The translations under genes and the position numbers were made by a program. Under the pieces are notes generated by a model. The model worked only from the letters and a program-made list of their open reading frames with translations, was not told the DNA's origin and searched no databases. Of a DNA stretch of 26,934 nt, positions 1 through 8,350 are shown one piece after another; positions within the stretch are counted from its first letter, which is position 1, and each line of letters starts with the position of its first letter. The DNA comes from Scleroderma bovista (lineage: Eukaryota > Basidiomycota > Agaricomycetes > Boletales > Sclerodermataceae), in assembly GCA_037178675.1 (NCBI GenBank), contig JAYMGJ010000256.1, forward strand, positions 1 to 26,934, given 5' to 3'.

Positions 1-487
1 TGGTACCAGTGCTGCTGGATCCATTGACATTATGGGCTGTCGATATGGGGTGTAGGATTGCAATGGTATGCATGGATGTATGCTACAGTATAAAAACTCT
101 ACAATACAGAAGGAGAACGGAAGATGGTAATGAGGTTGAAGGGGGAAGAGCAGGGATGGGGCTCCGCCCCACACACAATAGGGCTGTGCCCTGCACACCA
201 AGTTTGCAAATTTTAAACTCCGCACCACTTTTTCTCAGGGTGAGTTTCTAATCCCATGAAGTCCACCATGACCTCCAATCAATTTTTTATGTTCTCATTA
301 TCATCTGTCTCCTGTTTCAGGGTCCTGGAGAGCATTGCCAAATGGAAGAGTTAGAAGGGACATCGCTCACTTCCTGATGAATGCCCAGTAGCTATCTCAA
401 GCATGTCATTACCTCCCACTTCACCCCCTATTTCCAACCTCTAGTTGCAATCATCACCAATCTCTTCTTTGCTGTCTCCCAATACAC
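1..487. other. No gene recognised; short GC-rich hairpin
   Basis: I see no supported gene here. The only clear structure is a 13-base inverted repeat at 158-170 (GGGGC, 3-base loop, GCCCC), followed closely by a second short inverted pair (GGGCtgtGCCC, about 182-192). Such stem-forming pieces are common in dispersed basidiomycete repeats, but I cannot assign this one to a family. Confidence 0.4.
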
Positions 488-1153
488 ATGATGTCAGTTG
501 ATGATCCCCATGAGGGTCTCACTGATTTTAACTTCCAGGTCAACAATGCTTCCCCGGTGACCTACAATACCATGTTTGAGAAGCTGGAGGCCCTATTGAA
601 GGCTGCCAAGGATGCAGATGCCTTGGACCAGGATCAGGTGGGCCTGCAGAAGGGGCAACAGAACATGGAGGTCTTGTCAATGCTATTCAGCAGGGGAGAT
701 CCTTCAAGTTGTGGGGATGTCTCTGAGACGGCTTCCACTCACGGGTCCACCATCTCCTTCCCTCCCTCCAGTGCCCTCCCTACTTCCACTGCTTCACTTC
801 ACACTCTTCCGTCCAGTGGTGGCCTACTCCCTGAAAGTCCTGAGCACTATATCCTCAGATTGGAACTTGCTGAACTTTCTGGGGAGACCTCCAGCTTACC
901 TCTAATAAATACCCAGGTCTTCCAGTATACCAAAGTATTGCATCTTCCCATCAGCATTGGTTTTAAACTGTTTGCCCCTTCTACTGATATTCCTGCACCC
1001 ATGTATCCCAATCTGATTGTGGGACCCTTACCTGATGAAAAGGGACCTTCTGAAAGTGGGCGTGTGGTCAAGAGAGCCAGAGCATCCTCCCAGTCAGTGA
1101 AAACAACTCAAGGTTCTGGAAGAGGGAATGGGGCAAGCTCAAGAGGAAGCTGA
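488..1153 (+). CDS. Hypothetical protein, possibly repeat-associated
   Basis: A 221-codon open frame opens with two consecutive ATGs at 488. The product is unrecognised. Residues 1-70 are mixed and weakly helical, 70-125 are Ser/Thr/Pro-rich, and the C-terminus is basic and Ser/Gly-rich (VVKRARASSQ followed by GRGNGASSRGS), which suggests a disordered, possibly nucleic-acid-binding tail. I see no signal peptide, membrane segment or catalytic motif. The frame continues past its TGA (1151-1153) as RKSGTSSK... to a TAA at 1256-1258. If that TGA was once an Arg CGA codon, as seen in the neighbouring elements, the original protein was about 35 residues longer. It lies just upstream of a decayed Plavaka transposase in the same orientation, so it may be an accessory or upstream exon of that element, but no splice model links them. 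A non-coding repeat is also possible. Confidence 0.35.
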   Translation: MMSVDDPHEGLTDFNFQVNNASPVTYNTMFEKLEALLKAAKDADALDQDQVGLQKGQQNMEVLSMLFSRGDPSSCGDVSETASTHGSTISFPPSSALPTSTASLHTLPSSGGLLPESPEHYILRLELAELSGETSSLPLINTQVFQYTKVLHLPISIGFKLFAPSTDIPAPMYPNLIVGPLPDEKGPSESGRVVKRARASSQSVKTTQGSGRGNGASSRGS

Positions 1154-1296
1154 AGGAAAAGTGGCACCTCTAGTAAGTTCAAGAATAAGAGCACTCCAGA
1201 AGGGACCCAAAAGCATACTATATTAGAGTTCTCCGAGCATGAGGCACTCTGCACATAACTTGTTTTGGTCAGTGGCTGTTTCTTCTCTTATTTTTA

Positions 1297-2152
1297 TTGT
1301 TGTCCTTTTGTTGTACCACTACTTGTTATACAACATTATCACCTCCAATGTCTTCTCTGTGTCATGTCTTGCAAGTCTTTTCTGATACTCCCGCTGACCA
1401 TACCTGCCCTGCTTGTGGTAAATGTACCTTCAAGTCTTCACACGGTGTTCTCAAGCATCTTAGCCAAGCAAAAAGATGCCAAAGAAGGTGAAACTTCAAG
1501 ATTTAGGCAGGATTGAAACACCTGAGGAGCCCTTTCTGGAGCCCAACCCCCAAGTCTCCCCTGTAAGGGATAATGAGAATCTCCATGGTGATGCTATTGA
1601 CAATCTTGATCATGAACTTTATGATCTTCTCCCCATCAGACCCCTGCCCTCTCCACCTTCATCCCCTTAGGATCAAGGCCCAGTTGATGTCCCACTTTCC
1701 TCTCCCCTTGCTGGTCCATCCAGTTGCATCCTTGAAGATACCATTACCAACATCTACCCAGGGGCAGGAAAGGCTCTTCATGCCTGTGATGGGCTTTACC
1801 AGTGCTGGCTGCAGGAATTTGGGAGAGATTCCCAGCACGATGTAGAGATGGCTGGGCCTAAACAAATTTCCCCCCAGACCCCCAATATGCCCCCTTTGCT
1901 TCCCGTTTGATTGGAAGATTGCCCACTGGGCAGTTGAGGAAGAAATCAGTCAAAATTCACTGAATAGACTGTTGCAGATTCCAGGAGTGTGTACAGTTTC
2001 AATTTCCTTGTGCTAATTGATGATTTTGGTTGCCTTGAAGGTCATTGAAAGCCTTGGATTATCCTACCCTAATGCATGCTCCATGCACCAAATCCTGGAC
2101 AAGGTCCCCACTTGGGGGAAGTGGAAGTCCAGCTTCATCTCCTTTCTATAGA
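1297..2152 (+). pseudogene. Plavaka-type transposase, decayed N-terminal part
   Basis: These are broken pieces of the N-terminal third of a Plavaka (CACTA/EnSpm-related) transposase. A C2H2-like finger, CPACGKCTFKSSHGVLKHLS ending in a further Cys, lies at about 1406-1480. A shift to another frame by 1476 gives an acidic, Pro-rich linker with a TAG at 1668-1670. That frame then continues to TNIYPGAGKALH, which matches the family's YPGAGK block. A one-base slip near 1902-1908 separates FASR from DWKIAHWAVEEEISQNSLNR and LLQIPGV, the conserved PFASxLDWxIAxWA block. A probable ~55 bp intron (GTGTAC...GAAG, about 1988-2041) joins to VIESLGLSYPNACSMHQILD and KVPTWGKWKS, the family's LGLSYxNxxxLxxIIDxLP block. 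The frame stops at about 2152. It is non-functional: at least two frame breaks and one stop. The family assignment is from memory of the conserved blocks. Confidence 0.7.
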
Positions 2153-2205
2153 AATGTGGTGGTCTGCACAGGGAAGGTCTAGCCTAAGGAAGGGAGAAGG
2201 AGATC

Positions 2206-2439
2206 TGTAGGGTAACCTCAGTAGTCTGGTAAGCTACTAGTATATTAGTATGTACCTGTAGTGTAACTACAAGGTATTAGTATATGTGGTGGTGGTTAGT
2301 AGATGGTACTCACCCTCAGTATGCTGGCAAGCTACTGAGGGACTATGGTAATAGACTCTACTGTATGTAGTGCGATGAAAGCTTATGTAAGTAGGTAAAC
2401 ATACCACAACAGTTCTGTTTATCTCCAACACTCCCCCAT
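2206..2439 (-). mobile_element. Possible solo/3' LTR scar of a second copia-like element
   Basis: The stretch 2206-2430 begins TGTAGGG and ends CTCCAACA, so on the minus strand it starts TGTTGGAGATAAAC, a typical copia-type LTR start with TG...CA ends. It is followed at 2431-2439 by CTCCCCCAT, the complement of a purine tract. This is the same arrangement as at the left end of the intact copia element (LTR end at 5527 followed by CTCCCCCCTG). Inside it are two similar stretches, CCTCAGTAGTCTGGTAAGCT near 2216 and CCTCAGTATGCTGGCAAGCT near 2313. No second LTR copy or coding region was found, so this remains tentative. Confidence 0.35.
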
Positions 2440-2771
2440 AAACAAAGTGGTGTGATGGAAAGAAAATATAGTAAAGTAATTCAATGAATGTACTTAACTG
2501 AATGTTGTTCCCAATAAATGTGTCCGATTTGAATAGAATTTGAGACTTGTTGATGCGAAGGTTTGACTGACTTCTGTGTCATTACCCGATTTGGTAAGTC
2601 TTGTCATGCTCATATGTCTGCTGATTGCAGCATGCACAGGAGCTCATCCATGGTCTTCATCATCACACCAAGGCTCCCCCAGCTGTTGAGTGGTGTAGTC
2701 TCAGCACCTCACCTCACTAGTTCTCAAGCTAGTACTTGGGTTAAACCCCCCCAAGTAAGCCATGTACCCTT
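2440..2771. other. No gene recognised
   Basis: This interval has no supported gene. A 72-codon plus-strand frame at 2563-2781 has no recognisable features and runs into the tRNA-like element. An imperfect inverted repeat, ACTTGGG...CCCAAGT, occurs at about 2734-2756 just upstream of the cloverleaf. Confidence 0.4.
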
Positions 2772-2844
2772 GACCATATAGCTCAGTGGTTAGAGCACCT
2801 GGTATAGACCTAGGAGGTCTAGGGTTCAATTCCCTGTCTGGTCA
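2772..2844 (+). tRNA. tRNA-like cloverleaf (tRNA pseudogene or tRNA-derived SINE head)
   Basis: These 73 bases fold as a standard cloverleaf. The acceptor is GACCATA (2772-2778) with TCTGGTC (2837-2843), 6 of 7 paired, and A at the discriminator. The D stem is GCTC/GAGC (2781-2784, 2793-2796). The anticodon stem is CCTGG/CTAGG with one G-T pair. The T stem is TAGGG/CCCTG around loop TTCAATT. An A-box-like TAGCTCAGTGG and a B-box-like GGTTCAATTCC are present. The anticodon loop is TATAGAC, so position 33 is A rather than the near-universal T, and the formal anticodon is TAG. That would read a Leu codon, yet there is no long variable arm as Leu tRNAs have. A functional tRNA is therefore unlikely; a pseudogene or SINE head fits better. 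No poly-A tail or target duplication was seen. Confidence 0.6.
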
Positions 2845-4197
2845 CATTACTTTTAACACCAGCATCCTAAACTCAAAGGTAAGTTTATTAACCCTTCTTA
2901 TTCTCTTTGTAGGTCTCCGATTCACCTGCAATGCAATATTGCATTCGAGGTGAGTGCTCTCAATCTTCAGTACTCGATTGACATTTCTAGGTGTGATCTT
3001 GATTCGTCCGTGTCAACACCTGGGTCTAACAACTCCATAGGCTTGGTTCGGGGAGTTCCCGGGTGGCTGCATCGCGTGTGTGCATCCCAGGTGAGTTGTT
3101 TTGTGTTGTTGTGCTTGGCTGATGTTTATTTGCTTGATCTTGAGCCTTCTGCATTGCTGTCAACGCCTGATGAGTCCGTATGGACACCTTGCATGTTGGA
3201 TGGGTGGCCAGGATGACACTGGTAAGTCGTTTTGTTGTGATCTTCAGCTTTGATGCATATATTGACTCTCTGCAGCTAGCAGTGCTGCCTCAACTTGCAT
3301 TGAGTCAGTGTCGCCACTGCTAGTTGTGCCGTTCACGTCACCATCATCTCCGTATCCATCACCATTGCCATTGCCAGCCCTTTCACCCTCGACGCTTGGT
3401 GCAATCGCCTCATCTCTGCTCTTCATCTCTCCAAAGGCAAATATTCAGCTTGGGATTGTGATTGGCACATTCCACAGTATGTACATATCAATATCATCAA
3501 TGCTAACCTTGCTCCATCGAACAGTAGGCCTGGGTGTCACAAGTGAAATACCGTGTGTACGTCTTGGAAGCACAACTTGGTGTGCAGGCGACGTGAACAG
3601 CCATGCAAACGGAGTGGATGCATCAAGAGGCCAGGTGAATGAGTCAAGAGGGTCAACAGATGTGTCAAATGTGTCAAACGAAGCTGAAACAAATGGAATG
3701 AGCTGTGGTGAGGATGCAGGGATGTACCTGGGCATTAGGGATGCGAAACACGTTGTACACACGACAGATGGCATTGGAATCCATGTGGATGCGTCAAATG
3801 CATGCACAGATGTGCCAAGTGTTGAAATGGACATGATAAGCACTGCAAACCTGATGGAAATCGTCAGTACACCCTGAAAGCCAGCAAAACGACCTGACTC
3901 ACCTATGGAGACTGCGAGATGGACTCCAGACACGCCAAACAGCTACAGGAGCCATGTGGATGGGTCGAGCACATGCACAGACGTGCACAGCATTGGAAAC
4001 ACGATGGAAACAGCTACAAACAAATCAGAACACATCAGAACACACCAAAACAGCTCAATGACATGAAACTCACCTAACTCGCTGCCGTCTGGGCTCTCTG
4101 ACTCGATTGATGTGATTACAAGTGTCCTCAACTCGTTCTGGGTATCTGCCATGCATAATTGCTGGCAACATTCAATGATCGTGTTCAGCTCGCCAAT
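2845..4197. other. Repeat-derived DNA with splice-like motifs; no confident gene
   Basis: Both strands contain open frames here (for example 3308-3877 plus and 3445-3933 minus), but they mirror one another and look like products of repetitive, stop-poor DNA. Splice-donor-like GTAAGT/GTGAGT motifs recur (about 2880, 2950, 3090, 3223). A perfect 16-base palindrome lies at 2930-2945. The right part (from about 3763) belongs to a ~310 bp unit repeated at 4858-5166. No protein family was recognised. If there is a decayed gene here, the repeated ACTCACC (minus-strand GGTGAGT) suggests a minus-strand multi-exon one. Confidence 0.35.
3763..4072. repeat. Direct repeat copy A (~310 bp)
   Basis: Copy A starts at CAGATGGCATTGG and runs through ACTCACCTATGGAGAC and CACAGACGTGCACAGC to ACATGAAACTCA. 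Copy B at 4858-5166 has the same landmarks in the same order. Many differences between the copies are CG in one and TG or CA in the other, for example GACGTG against GACATG and AACACGATG against AATGCGACA. This indicates independent decay of CpG sites from a CpG-rich ancestor. Confidence 0.65.
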
Positions 4198-4199
4198 TA

Positions 4200-4843
4200 G
4201 TGTTTTAAAGTCTGGTCTGGTCCAGTCTTTTCGCCTTTTTTGGGGGCAACCAGACCGCAACCAGTCTTACAAATCCTCAAAAATGTGAAGACTGCAACTG
4301 AACCGACATGAACTGGTTGCGCTACACCTAGGGGGTGCAACCGGTTTTTTTTACAAAGACCAATTGCATTCCCAGCCAACAGTAAATCTTGGCAATTTAA
4401 ACATGCAAAATATGACCCTCTGTTTTGCGCATTTTTGAGGTATTTACTTAATTTATTATTATTGACTAGTGGTTTATCTGTAACAATGCATGCAAAACAA
4501 GCCCCCAGTTTTGCGCATTTCTGTGGGGTAGTAGTTTTGCGCATTTTGGGGTTATTTAATCCATTAATTCTTAACAACTAGTGATTTATCTGTAAAAAAA
4601 ACAAACACAAAACAAGATCCCCTGTTTTGCGCAGATCAGTTGGGTACTGGAAATGTGCAATATAGGGGGCCTTGACCTACATGTAACCCTGCAACCAGTT
4701 TTTCATTTTCCCTCAACTTCATGCAACTGCAACCAGACCAATCCCCAACCCCCCAGGACCACAACAGCAGTCCGGTTGCAACCAATAAAAGTTTGGTCTG
4801 GTTGTCGGTCTTTTTGCGGTCCTAGGACCAGACTTTAAAACAC
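4200..4843. mobile_element. 644 bp MITE with TA target duplication (Tc1/mariner-type, non-autonomous)
   Basis: Perfect 18-base terminal inverted repeats, GTGTTTTAAAGTCTGGTC at 4200-4217 and its complement at 4826-4843, are flanked on both sides by TA (4198-4199 and 4844-4845). TA target duplication is the mark of the Tc1/mariner superfamily. There is no coding sequence. Both subterminal arms are rich in GCAACCAGAC / GGTTGC motifs in opposing orientation, possibly transposase-binding sites. The centre holds two diverged ~90-bp direct repeats (about 4422-4508 and 4533-4623), each starting with TTTTGCGCAT and containing GACTAGTGGTTTATCTGTAA or a close variant. The termini differ from those of the Tc1 element at 20884-24072, so that element is probably not its source. 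Confidence 0.8.
4422..4634. repeat. Internal direct repeats of the MITE
   Basis: TTTTGCGCA occurs at about 4423, 4509, 4535 and 4624. Two longer units (about 4422-4508 and 4533-4623) share, in order, TTTTGCGCAT, a TTATTTA-rich spacer, ACTAGTGRTTTATCTGTAA, and CAAAACAAG followed by a C-run. The unit therefore looks tandemly duplicated inside the element, with partial copies at both ends. Confidence 0.6.
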
Positions 4844-4857
4844 TAGCATCGTAGATG

Positions 4858-5166
4858 CAACAGATGGCATTGGGAGCCAGTCAGATGCATCAAGTGGGCA
4901 CTTGGATATCCCAAGTGTTGAAACACATGCGAATACACCTGCAAACGCACCAGCAAATGTTAGAACAAGTCGAAACAAGCTGAAAATGCAAAACTCACCT
5001 ATGGAGACCACGAAACGGACTCCAGGTGTGCCAAATGGCTGTGGTAGCCATGCAGATGCATTGAGCGCATGCACAGACATGCACAGTGTTGGAAATGCGA
5101 CAGAAACGGCTGAAAACGAAGCAGAACGTGTCAGAACGCACCAAAATGGCTCAACAACATGAAACT
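4858..5166. repeat. Direct repeat copy B (~310 bp)
   Basis: This is the second copy of the unit at 3763-4072, starting CAGATGGCATTGG and ending ACATGAAACTCA. The MITE lies 13 bp to its left, between the copies. A minus-strand open frame across it (5266-4835) resembles one across copy A in phrases such as DASxWxPMPS, but I do not recognise a family. Confidence 0.65.
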
Positions 5167-5248
5167 CATCTAGTGTGATCGAAATCATGACATCCAAGCA
5201 TGCCAATTGATAGAGAAAGGTTACCATTGATGACAGAGACATGTATGT

Positions 5249-5527
5249 TGTTAAGATAAACCACAAAGGAGCACTCTAGTGCCCAGTGTCAGAGACTGAA
5301 TTGAGAGGATAGCTACAGGATACAGACCTAGTGCCCAGTGTCAGAGACTGAAGAGAAGAGACTCTGGGCATGAAAATTTCAACTATATAAACAAAGCAAA
5401 CAAAGAGAAACATAGGAAAACACAAGCCACAAATCATGTGATCAACTAATAAAGGAAGGAGCTGAAGTAATCACCCAAAAAGGTGTCCATAAGCACAACA
5501 AGAGTGCACAAACACTCAATACCAACA
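5249..5527 (-). repeat. 3' LTR of the copia element
   Basis: It starts TGTTAAGATAAACC and ends AATACCAACA on the plus strand; on the element's own strand it begins TGTTGGTATT and ends CTTAACA. It contains two copies of TAGTGCCCAGTGTCAGAGAC (about 5278 and 5329). Its partner is at 10044-10321. Confidence 0.92.
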
Positions 5528-5537
5528 CTCCCCCCTG
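5528..5537 (-). other. Polypurine tract of the copia element
   Basis: On the element strand this reads CAGGGGGGAG immediately before the 3' LTR start TGTTGG. Purine runs at this position prime plus-strand DNA synthesis in LTR retrotransposons. Confidence 0.8.
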
Positions 5538-5591
5538 ATTGTGCATCTCTGCAAATCACTAACTCCCCCCAGATCCACCAAGTCCCAGCAT

Positions 5592-8350
5592 CTAACAAAA
5601 CTCCCTCACCTTGGGTGTAGTCAATGGTTTGGTGAGTAGATCAGCAGCCTGTTGAGTGGTAGGGACGAAGGAAGGTGTGATAGCCTGTTCCTGGACCGCA
5701 TCTCGAAGCCAGTAGTAGCAAAGGTCCAGCTGCTTCATCCTGCCATGGTGTTCTGGGTTCTTGGCCACAGAAATTGCAGATTGGTTGTCAATGAGCAGAG
5801 AGGAGGTGCCAGGAAGGGGAATACCAAGCTCATGCATCAGATTGTGCATCCATTTGATCTCCTTGCCTGCTTGGACAGCTGCCATGTACTCAGCTTCAGT
5901 AGTAGAGAGAGCAACAACATTTTGCAGCTTAGAAGACCAGGAAACCGCACCAGTACCCATCTTGACCACATATCCACCAGTAGAGCGACCAGTATCCTTG
6001 CATCCGCCATGATCTGCATCAGAGAAGGTGATAAAGGTCTCAGGTTGCAATGGATCAGGGGAATAGGTGATAGAGTAGTCAAGGGTAGCCTTAATATAGC
6101 GCAGGAGGTGTTTGACAGCGAGCCAGTGGGTCCAGCCAGGATTGGAGTTGAATCTGGCCAATACTTCGACAGTGTAGGTGATATCTGGACGAGTAGTGGT
6201 AGCAAGTACATCAGAGCACCAACAGCAGACAGATAAGGAGTCTGACGCATAGTTGCAGCTTCCTGAGCGTTCTGGGGGCTCTGAGTGCGAGACAGATGAA
6301 GGCCAGGTTCCATTGGAGTGGAGATGGGTTTGCAGTCAGCCATACCAAACCTATCAAGGACATCAAGGCAATACTGCCTTTGGGAGAGTGAGATAGAGTG
6401 CTTGGCACGATCCCTGTCGATTTTGATGCCTAGAAGCTGAGTGGTAGGCCCCAGATCGTGGATTTTGAAGTGCTGGCTGAGTTGGGTGATGAAAGACTGG
6501 ATGGAAGGTTCAGATTTCGAGGCTAGAGTCATATCATCAACGAAAACAGGGAGAATAATGGTGACACCATCCTTGGAGTAGATATAGATGCTGGCATCGG
6601 AGTAGGTCTGTTTGAAGTCAAGGGACTCGAGTACAGAGCGCATCTTCTTGTTCCAGCGGTTTCCACCCTGTTTGCTGCCATAGATTGCCTTCTGAAGCAG
6701 ACACACCTTGGCCTTGGGATCTCCCTCCACAAATCCTTCTGGTTGTGCCATATAGACCTCACAGTCCATTTCCCCATTGAGGTAGGCATGAGAGATGTCA
6801 AGGGAGTGCAGGTGGAGGTCCTGGAGTGCAGCAAGGGCCAGGATGACTCAGATAGAGGAGAGGCGCACTGTGGGGGCAAAGACTTCGAGATAATCGAATC
6901 CAGGACGCTGGTTATACCCCTTGGCCACCAATCGAGCCTTATAGTGGTCTATGGAGCCATCTGCATTGTGCTTTACCTTGAATACCCACTTGGAACCGAT
7001 GACTTTACTCCCAGCAGGCCTAGGAACAAGGGTCCAAGTACCATTTGACTGGTGAGCAGCCAGCTCCTCCAAAGCAGCCTGTCTCCACTTTTCTGCATCA
7101 GGACGAGTAAGGGCCTCTGCAAATGTAAGTGGTTCATCAGGGAGAGATGCAGACATAGCCAATTCTTCATCACTGTCCTCCATCTCATCTGGTTCATTGA
7201 GCTGTGCAGGGGAGAGCTTCCACCACTCCCTAGGCTTCTGTCTGTTGTGCATGGGCAGTCTGGCACCGATTCCGATGGGACTAGGAGGTCTGGGACGTGG
7301 TTCTGGGGATGGAGTGCGCACAGGAGGTGCAGGAGCTTCATCTGGAACAGCAGAAGGTTCTGGATTAGCAGGTAAAGGTATAGGCTCCCCCCCATGATCC
7401 AGTACCTCATTGCATTCGCTTTCAGAGTCCAGAGTCACACCAGGGTTGTAGTATTCAACAGGGGGCGCAGGTGGGACGAGAGCAGGAGCAGTAGGGGGAG
7501 GCTGGGAGGGTGAGGGCGATCTTTTGGACATAGGGAAGTATCTTTCGTCGAAATCAGCCCTTTCAGAGATTAGAGTGCGCTTGGAAGTGGGGTTATAGAA
7601 CTTCCAGCCTTTGTAACCCTCAGGATAGCCTAGAAAGACGCACTTTTCCATATGAGACTCCAGAGGTCGCCTCTTGTCCTTCTGCACATGCACATAGGCA
7701 GTACAGCCCCAAACTCGAAGGTGGGACACATCAGGCTTGCACCCATGCCACAGTTCATAGGGAGTAGCATCCTTGACAGCCTCAGTAGGGCACCTGTTCC
7801 AGACATGGACTAGAGAGGCAAGACAGTCGCCCCAGAAACCTTTGGCAAGGCCAGACTCGTCCAACATCACAGTAATCCACTCGGATAGAACCCTATTAGC
7901 ACGCTCTGCCACTCCATTCTGCTGGGGTCGATTCCTGACAATATGCTGGCGAAGAATGCTGCATTGGGTGGTAAAATCGATGAAAGCATTGCTCATATAC
8001 TGCCCTCCCTTGTCATCGTGCAGGATCTTGATCTTTCACTCGCTCTGGTTCTCAGCAAAGGCCTTGAACGTCTTGAAAGCCTCAAAAGCTTGTGACTTGG
8101 CCTTCAGAGGGATAACAAAGCAAAATCTCGAGTAGTTGTCGATGAAAGTGATCCAGTATCAATACCCAGACATGGAGAGGTGGCCTACATTGTGGACGTT
8201 GCTATGGACGAGTTCCAGAGGTCTGGAGGCGCGCCATGAAGAGCTAGGGAAGGGGTTGGCATGCATCTTACCAGCCAGGCAGGGTTCACAGATAGGATCA
8301 GGAGCTGCTTTCGAGTCTATGGCCATACCAGTGACGAGGTTGCGATGCAA
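5592..8350 (-). pseudogene. Copia pol: integrase - reverse transcriptase - RNase H (broken)
   Basis: Reading from 8350 downward, the frame starts at the end of the GAG-pre-integrase domain (RNLVTGMAIDSK, CEPCLAGKMHANPFPSS). The integrase core follows with HSNVHNV, LHDDKGGQYM and PQQNGVAERANR. The catalytic D-D-E set is therefore N-D-E: the first Asp is Asn (codon 8200-8198). In-frame TGA codons lie at 8161-8159 (SGY*YWITF) and 8038-8036 (QSE*KIKIL). A third at 6850-6848 (LSSI*VILAL) is just before the RT block LDISHAYLNGE. RT then shows VFVDDMTLAS, the catalytic xVDD box. A one-base deletion near 6203, after SAVGALMYL, moves the frame to 6161-5592. That frame has RNase H blocks DADHGGCKDTGRSTGGY, STTEAEYMA, IDNQSAI and ADLLTKPL. 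All three stops fall where the family usually has Arg. The integrase-RT linker (about 7560-7180) is Pro/Ser-rich as usual. Confidence 0.9.

Noticed and set aside
1200..1258. PIP-box-like QKHTILEF in the extension of the 488-1153 ORF
   Set aside because: The hydrophobic and double-aromatic positions of a PCNA-binding box are not met, and the sequence lies after a stop codon.
3150..3200. Hammerhead-ribozyme-like CTGATGAGTCCGTATGGAC
   Set aside because: The CUGAUGAG core and a GUCC/GGAC stem II are there, but the obligatory GAAA after stem II is missing (ACC instead) and no paired stem I/III with a cleavage triplet could be drawn.
3308..3933. Overlapping long open frames on both strands
   Set aside because: They mirror each other over a repeated, formerly CpG-rich unit. 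No family, start context or splice model supports either.
4197..4577. 126-codon minus-strand frame inside the MITE
   Set aside because: It begins and ends inside a non-coding TIR element and spans its tandem units and TIR; no protein features are seen.
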